A stretch of DNA of 18,157 nt from an uncultured Collinsella sp. (GTDB lineage: Bacteria; Actinomycetota; Coriobacteriia; Coriobacteriales; Coriobacteriaceae): positions 1 to 18,157 of the forward strand of contig CABRFG010000048.1 of NCBI GenBank assembly GCA_902470095.1. Reading direction: 5' to 3'. Below, piece after piece: positions 14,390-18,157 of this stretch. The position numbers were made by a program, and so were the translations under genes. Position 1 is the stretch's first letter. The number at the start of each line of letters is the position of its first letter. The notes under the pieces are model-generated. The model was given only the letters and a program-made list of their open reading frames with translations, was not told the DNA's origin and ran no database searches.

Positions 14390-15697
14390 CTACTGCGACT
14401 TAGGGTGCTTCTTCTTATTGAGTGCCGACGGAGATACGCGAATACCGTCGCCTGTCTGGCGCACATAGGCTTTATGAGCCGGCTTAGCGGTCCCAGAAGC
14501 CTTCTGAGCCTGCTTCTTGGGATCAACGGTAACAGCATTCGCGGGGTGCGGCTTAGTGGGCGCAGAGGGCGTCTGAGGCGCGCGGCCGAGCTTGCGCATC
14601 ACACGATCCCAGCGCGCATGGATGCTCTCGTTGTGAGCGCTCTTAAGCCCCAGCAGGGGCGCAGCCAAAATGGTCGGTGCAATAAACGTAATGAGGCGCC
14701 ACAGCAGATAGCCGGCGGTCGATGCCGAACCGAAGAAATGACCCAAGAACAATGCAAAGCCGCCCTCAGCGCCACCAGTTCCACCGGGCAAGGGAACCGC
14801 AGAGCTCAGCAGCTGGACAAAGGCGCTCGCGGCCATGACCGAGAAAAAGTCGACCTCGTGGTGGCCAAAGGCAAGCATCAGGAAATACGGCACCAGATAG
14901 AAAAACGCGAGCTGCAGCATGGTGATAAACACGGTGAGCAGCATGGAAGAAAAATGTCCGGCTGAAAGCTTGAACTTCTCGGAGAAGGAGTAGATCTCGC
15001 CATCGACAAACGTGCGCCATCCCTCGATCTTAGTGGCCGAGACACCAATGCGCTCAAGCCAATTGATGATGCAATGGGCGACGCGCGTGACGGTCTTAGG
15101 CATGAGCGCGACGGCGAAGATGCCCAGCAAGATGCAGCAGTGCCCACCAAAGCTAAAGACACACAGCAGCGTCATGTCGCCATAGCGCTCGGCAAAAAAC
15201 GGCATGCGAGCAAGCAGTAGGATAGCGCCCCAGGCAACGAGGCCAAACTGATACACGATAAAGCGCGTGAACTGCGTGGCACCAGCCTCGCCGACATTTT
15301 GGCCCGCCTTGGTCAGGCGGTAGATCTGGGCGGGAGTCGAGCCCATCATCATGGGCGTCAGGTTGCCAAAGAAGATGCCGCTCGCCTCGACCGAAATCAG
15401 GTCGCGGATGCCGACGGGTGAATATGGGTCGAGCCAGACGGCGATCGCATAGGCCACAATGCCAAAGAACAGATACATGAACATGCAAAGACACGCGACA
15501 ACGAGCCATGGCGCCTGGACGCTCGACATTGCGGCCCAGAACTGCCCCATCTGCCCGGTTACCACCAGATAGACGATATAACCCACCAGCACGACGCCGA
15601 TAAAGATGGCGCCGCGGCGTGCGCTCTTATTGTCATCTCCGCCCGAGGCCTCAACCTCGACCTGGGGCTTAGACGTATGCTGAGAGGACTCCGTCAT
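14390..15697 (-). CDS. YbhN/UPF0104-type integral membrane protein (LPG synthase transmembrane/flippase-like)
   Basis: The 435-residue protein has a short polar N-terminus, then about eight hydrophobic segments, and a Lys/Pro/Ala-rich cytoplasmic tail from about residue 365. Features of the family shared with the membrane half of lysylphosphatidylglycerol synthase are visible: SVEASGIFFGNLTPMMMGST with PAQIYRL close behind, and SSAVPLPGGTGGAEGGFALF in the C-terminal half. Such proteins are thought to flip or handle lipids at the membrane. There is no aminoacyl-transferase domain here, so it is not a full MprF. The start is ATG 15695-15697 with AGAAGGAG six bases upstream; the longer frame lacks a ribosome site. 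It is the first of a likely pair with the TetR gene 116 bases downstream. Confidence 0.85.
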   Translation of the reverse strand: MTESSQHTSKPQVEVEASGGDDNKSARRGAIFIGVVLVGYIVYLVVTGQMGQFWAAMSSVQAPWLVVACLCMFMYLFFGIVAYAIAVWLDPYSPVGIRDLISVEASGIFFGNLTPMMMGSTPAQIYRLTKAGQNVGEAGATQFTRFIVYQFGLVAWGAILLLARMPFFAERYGDMTLLCVFSFGGHCCILLGIFAVALMPKTVTRVAHCIINWLERIGVSATKIEGWRTFVDGEIYSFSEKFKLSAGHFSSMLLTVFITMLQLAFFYLVPYFLMLAFGHHEVDFFSVMAASAFVQLLSSAVPLPGGTGGAEGGFALFLGHFFGSASTAGYLLWRLITFIAPTILAAPLLGLKSAHNESIHARWDRVMRKLGRAPQTPSAPTKPHPANAVTVDPKKQAQKASGTAKPAHKAYVRQTGDGIRVSPSALNKKKHPKSQ

Positions 15698-15800
15698 GAG
15701 ACTCCTTCTAACAGTCAAAATATCTTGGATATTGTACCCGCAAGGACCATAGACAGAACGCAAAGCTCTGGTTCAAACGGGAATTGCAGACGGTTGTTTG

Positions 15801-15837
15801 AAAATAAAAAACCCGGCCTTCCATGGGAAGCCCGGGT
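15801..15837 (-). terminator. Rho-independent terminator after the tRNA-Glu pair
   Basis: On the minus strand ACCCGGGCTTCC, loop CAT and GGAAGGCCGGGT form a 12-position stem with one mismatch, followed by a run of six T (plus-strand A run 15806-15811) and a further T-rich stretch. It lies 11 bases after the tRNA 3' end. Confidence 0.88.
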
Positions 15838-15847
15838 ATAAAATGCG

Positions 15848-15924
15848 TGGTAGCCCGTACCAGATTCGAACTGGTGATCTCCGCCTTGAGAGGGCGGCGT
15901 CCTAAACCGCTAGACGAACGGGCC
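15848..15924 (-). tRNA. tRNA-Glu (anticodon CUC), second of a tandem pair
   Basis: The 77-base minus-strand sequence folds as a cloverleaf. The acceptor GGCCCGT pairs with ACGGGCT, the anticodon arm is CCGCC-CTCTCAA-GGCGG with anticodon CTC (Glu, codon GAG), the T arm contains GTTCGAATC, and the genome encodes the 3' CCA. It is identical in sequence to the copy at 15947-16023 and shares its promoter and terminator. Confidence 0.95.
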
Positions 15925-15946
15925 ATAAGCCTCAGCAGAAAAGAAG

Positions 15947-16023
15947 TGGTAGCCCGTACCAGATTCGAACTGGTGATCTCCGCCTTGAGAGGGCGGCGTC
16001 CTAAACCGCTAGACGAACGGGCC
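15947..16023 (-). tRNA. tRNA-Glu (anticodon CUC), first of a tandem pair
   Basis: This is the same 77-base cloverleaf as the neighbouring copy, with anticodon CTC, T-loop TTCGAAT and encoded CCA. Only 22 bases separate the two genes, so they are probably processed from one transcript starting at the promoter near 16058-16086. Confidence 0.95.
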
Positions 16024-16057
16024 ACATGACATCTGCACTGCCGTGCTGCGACGAAAT

Positions 16058-16086
16058 ATATTACGGGACAAAAAACGTCAGCGCAA
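16058..16086 (-). promoter_or_regulatory. Promoter of the tRNA-Glu pair
   Basis: On the minus strand -35 TTGCGC (16081-16086) and -10 TAATAT (16058-16063) are separated by 17 bases. Transcription would begin about 27 bases before the first tRNA. Confidence 0.6.
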
Positions 16087-16150
16087 GAAGAAATTCCAAA
16101 TTGCCGAAAAATTGTCGGCAGGTTATGGAACACGCAGGTAAACTGGGTAG

Positions 16151-17545
16151 CTAATTCAAGTTGAGATGGACCAAAAGGGCTTCGCGCTCATTGGGAATGT
16201 TGTCTTCGATCACGGCATCGAGGGCAGCGTTGAGTAGTTGACCTAGCTCGGGCCCCGGCTTCACACCGGCACGGATCAGGTCGCCGCCGTTGACGGCGAG
16301 CATCTTGAGCGTATAGGGCTCCCCCGCCTCCAGTAGCTCGTGCGCCAGCGCACGCATTTCCTCGATTGTCTCGACATAATAGAAGCACGACGGGGCCTTG
16401 CCGAGCGTGTCAGCACGCTTAAGGTCCATGAGCTCGTCAATCAGGCGGGCCGTGTCGACGCCCTCACCCGAAAGCGCGCGCATCATATTGAGCAGGCAGG
16501 AGCGCTCGGGGCGCAGCGGCTTATCATGGTATTTGATAAGCAGACACACATCGCGCACCAAATCGTGCGAGAGCGCCAGGCGATCCATGATGACGCGCGC
16601 CTTCTTGGCGCCGAGCTCTGGATGACCGTAGAAGTGTCCGCTGCCGGCGTGATCGACCGTAAAGCACTCGGGCTTGGAGACATCGTGCAAAAACGCCGCC
16701 CACATAAGGCTCGACGATGGCGCGACGCCGTCGCACAGCGCCAGCTCCCCTGCCACTGTCAGCACACGGGCGATATGCTCGTAGACGTTAAACGCATGGT
16801 AGACACTTCGCTGATCAAACCCGCGACCCGCTGCCAACTCGGGCACAGCGGCACAGATGAGCTCGGGATAGCGAAGCATCGCGTCTCCCCCATGACCGGT
16901 CGAAAGAATGCCCTCGAGCTCAATACCCACACGCTCGCGCGCCACGGCATCGAGCAGCGGCGCGCACTCGGCAAGCGCACGCTTAGTCTCGGGCTCAATC
17001 ATAAAGTCCAGACGGCAGGCAAAGCGCACCGCACGCAGCATGCGCAGGGCGTCCTCGTTAAAGCGACGCTTGGGATCACCGACAGCGCGAATCAGCTTGC
17101 GCTCCAGATCACCCTGGCCGTCGTAGCGGTCGACAAGCCCGCGCTCGGGATGCCAGGCCATGGCGTTGACGGTAAAGTCGCGGCGGGCCAGATCGTCCTC
17201 GAGCGAGGCGGCACGCTCGACACTCTGAGGATGGCGCCCATCGGTGTAAAAGCCATCCAGGCGGTACGTGGTGACCTCGATACGCTCGCCATCGGAAATA
17301 GCCGTGATTCCGCCAAATTTAATGCCCGACTCCACGACCGCGATATCAGCGGCCTCGAGCGCCGCCTTGGACTCCTGCCACAGGCCGCTGCAGCACATAT
17401 CAACATCGTGGCTGGGGCATCCCATCAGGGCGTCGCGCACCCAACCGCCAACGTACCAAGCCTCAAGACCAGCCGCCTCAAGCGCGCGCAGGACGCGCAG
17501 GGAGGCATCGGACGGTTGCGTACCGTTGAGCGAAACATTGCACAT
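16151..17545 (-). CDS. cca: CCA tRNA nucleotidyltransferase (class II, with HD domain)
   Basis: This enzyme adds or repairs the 3' CCA of tRNAs using CTP and ATP without a template. The 464-residue protein shows the class II order: YVGGWVRDALMG (about 31-42), catalytic aspartates in HDVDM (Asp47, Asp49), FGGITA, the nucleotide-selecting ARRDFTVNAMA block, RYDGQGDLERKLIRAVGDP and RFNEDALRMLRAVRFACRL. An HD-type domain follows with AAFLHDVSKPE and HDLVRDV. Actinobacterial and many other bacterial CCA enzymes carry such HD domains. The start ATG 17543-17545 has AGGAGG about 9 bases upstream. It sits just upstream of the two tRNA-Glu genes, which already encode CCA, so it probably serves repair and any tRNA lacking CCA. 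Confidence 0.94.
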   Translation of the reverse strand: MCNVSLNGTQPSDASLRVLRALEAAGLEAWYVGGWVRDALMGCPSHDVDMCCSGLWQESKAALEAADIAVVESGIKFGGITAISDGERIEVTTYRLDGFYTDGRHPQSVERAASLEDDLARRDFTVNAMAWHPERGLVDRYDGQGDLERKLIRAVGDPKRRFNEDALRMLRAVRFACRLDFMIEPETKRALAECAPLLDAVARERVGIELEGILSTGHGGDAMLRYPELICAAVPELAAGRGFDQRSVYHAFNVYEHIARVLTVAGELALCDGVAPSSSLMWAAFLHDVSKPECFTVDHAGSGHFYGHPELGAKKARVIMDRLALSHDLVRDVCLLIKYHDKPLRPERSCLLNMMRALSGEGVDTARLIDELMDLKRADTLGKAPSCFYYVETIEEMRALAHELLEAGEPYTLKMLAVNGGDLIRAGVKPGPELGQLLNAALDAVIEDNIPNEREALLVHLNLN

Positions 17546-17638
17546 GCCTGTGGCCTCCTGCGACTATCAAATTGGCTATCGATTGCGTCTGCAAGAAGTC
17601 TAGCAAGAAACAGCCTCCACTGCACACGCAAGTCCGAT

Positions 17639-17675
17639 AAACAAAAACGCATCCGTCCTAGTCTAAGACGGATGC
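17639..17675 (-). terminator. Rho-independent terminator after fruK
   Basis: GCATCCGTC at 17649-17657 and GACGGATGC at 17667-17675 form a perfect 9-base stem with a 9-base loop. On the minus strand it is followed by GTTTTTGTTT. It lies 34 bases after the fruK stop and before cca. Confidence 0.85.
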
Positions 17676-17709
17676 GAAATAATCAAACTAGTCAGGCAAG
17701 GTACAGGGA

Positions 17710-18157
17710 CTAGCAGACCTGGCGAACCTCGATGTGCTTCTTATATTCGTCCACCTTGGCAAAATCGCCCAGACCGGGGCACTCGACCACGTTGGCGCCG
17801 GTGGCCATCGACAGGCGCAGGGCGTCCTCGACGCGCTCGGGGGCGTCGTGCCACACGGACAAGAAGGCAGCGAGCGAGGAATCGCCGGCGCACACCGTCG
17901 ACAGCAGCTTGACGTCGAAGGTGCGGTTGGCAAACCAGATATGCTCGCCGTTGGAGAAGTACGCGCCGTCGCCACCGAGGGTCAGCAGCACGTTCTTGGC
18001 GCCCTTGGCGTGTAGCTCGGCCATCGCGCCCTTGACGGACTCGTCGTCGCCACCGCTCACCTTGATGCCAAAGATGTCGAGCAGCTCGTCATCATTGGGC
18101 TTGATCAGCAGCGGCTCCATGGCAATGAGGTCTGCCAGCTGATGGCTCGAGATGTCG
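17710..18157 (-). CDS. fruK: 1-phosphofructokinase (PfkB family), C-terminal 148 residues (cut by window edge)
   Basis: FruK phosphorylates fructose 1-phosphate to fructose 1,6-bisphosphate after PTS uptake. The frame is open to the right window edge; the N-terminal half lies outside. Visible PfkB features are LLIKPNDDELLDIFG, KNVLLTLGGDGAYFSNG and the catalytic loop TVCAGDSSLAAFLS near the end, followed by LRLSMATGANVVECPGLG. The loop is usually GAGDS; here the first Gly is Cys while the catalytic Asp is kept. The spacing and the KPN-x2-EL segment fit FruK/LacC better than ribokinase, but the exact sugar phosphate cannot be fixed from this part. It ends at TAG 17710-17712 and is followed by a clear terminator. 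Confidence 0.82.
   Translation of the reverse strand, partial: DISSHQLADLIAMEPLLIKPNDDELLDIFGIKVSGGDDESVKGAMAELHAKGAKNVLLTLGGDGAYFSNGEHIWFANRTFDVKLLSTVCAGDSSLAAFLSVWHDAPERVEDALRLSMATGANVVECPGLGDFAKVDEYKKHIEVRQVC

Noticed and set aside
16102..16120. TGCCGA-7-TCGGCA hairpin after cca as a terminator
   Set aside because: The stem is only six bases and no T-run follows on the minus strand, so it is too weak to call.
15708..16133. Minus-strand open frame with a 26-residue internal repeat (ARSSSGLGRRPLKAEITSS)
   Set aside because: The repeat is simply the translation of the two tRNA-Glu genes.
16340..17713. Long plus-strand open frame (457 residues) opposite cca
   Set aside because: It lies antisense to a well-supported CCA-adding enzyme and has no recognisable motif.
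1..18157. CRISPR arrays, insertion sequences, phage genes or rRNA
   Set aside because: No spaced direct-repeat series, transposase, integrase, phage structural gene or rRNA segment was seen.

Overview
The window looks like a chromosomal segment of an anaerobic, GC-rich gut actinobacterium of the Coriobacteriia, probably Collinsella or a close relative. This is an inference from the oxygen-independent (cbi) corrin pathway with a fused CbiE-CbiT, the tRNA genes that encode their CCA end, the high GC with strong Shine-Dalgarno sites, and the gene types. No search was possible.

Left part (1-5953, minus strand): a tightly packed cobalamin operon read right to left as cbiF, cbiD, cbiL, cbiG, cbiH, cbiET, cbiA. 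The last gene runs off the window. Neighbouring genes overlap or lie within a few bases. Two genes are damaged as written. cbiL is an in-frame remnant in which the first 10 codons are joined to the last third of the gene. cbiF has a frameshift in a CG repeat that removes its last ~50 codons and opens a reading frame straight into cbiD.

Middle (5954-11852, plus strand): a consensus promoter and a cobalamin riboswitch precede a five-gene operon. Its genes encode an exported CbiK-type cobaltochelatase with Tat and lipobox signals, a small lipoprotein, a solute-binding lipoprotein whose N-terminal domain resembles that small lipoprotein, a BtuC/FecCD permease, and an ATPase with an extra C-terminal domain of about 150 residues. 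This reads as a B12-repressed uptake and tetrapyrrole-handling system at the cell surface. Together the two halves suggest de novo corrin synthesis may be decaying while salvage is intact, unless the cbi lesions are assembly errors.

Right part (11853-18157): base and codon use become visibly less GC-extreme. A radical SAM gene (plus) converges on a TetR regulator (minus), and upstream of the regulator lies a YbhN-type membrane protein. Next come two identical tRNA-Glu(CUC) genes with promoter and terminator, the tRNA CCA-adding enzyme, and the C-terminal part of a 1-phosphofructokinase, all minus strand. A large palindrome lies at 13570-13637, and a single arm of the same sequence sits at 11889-11906, close to the compositional boundary.
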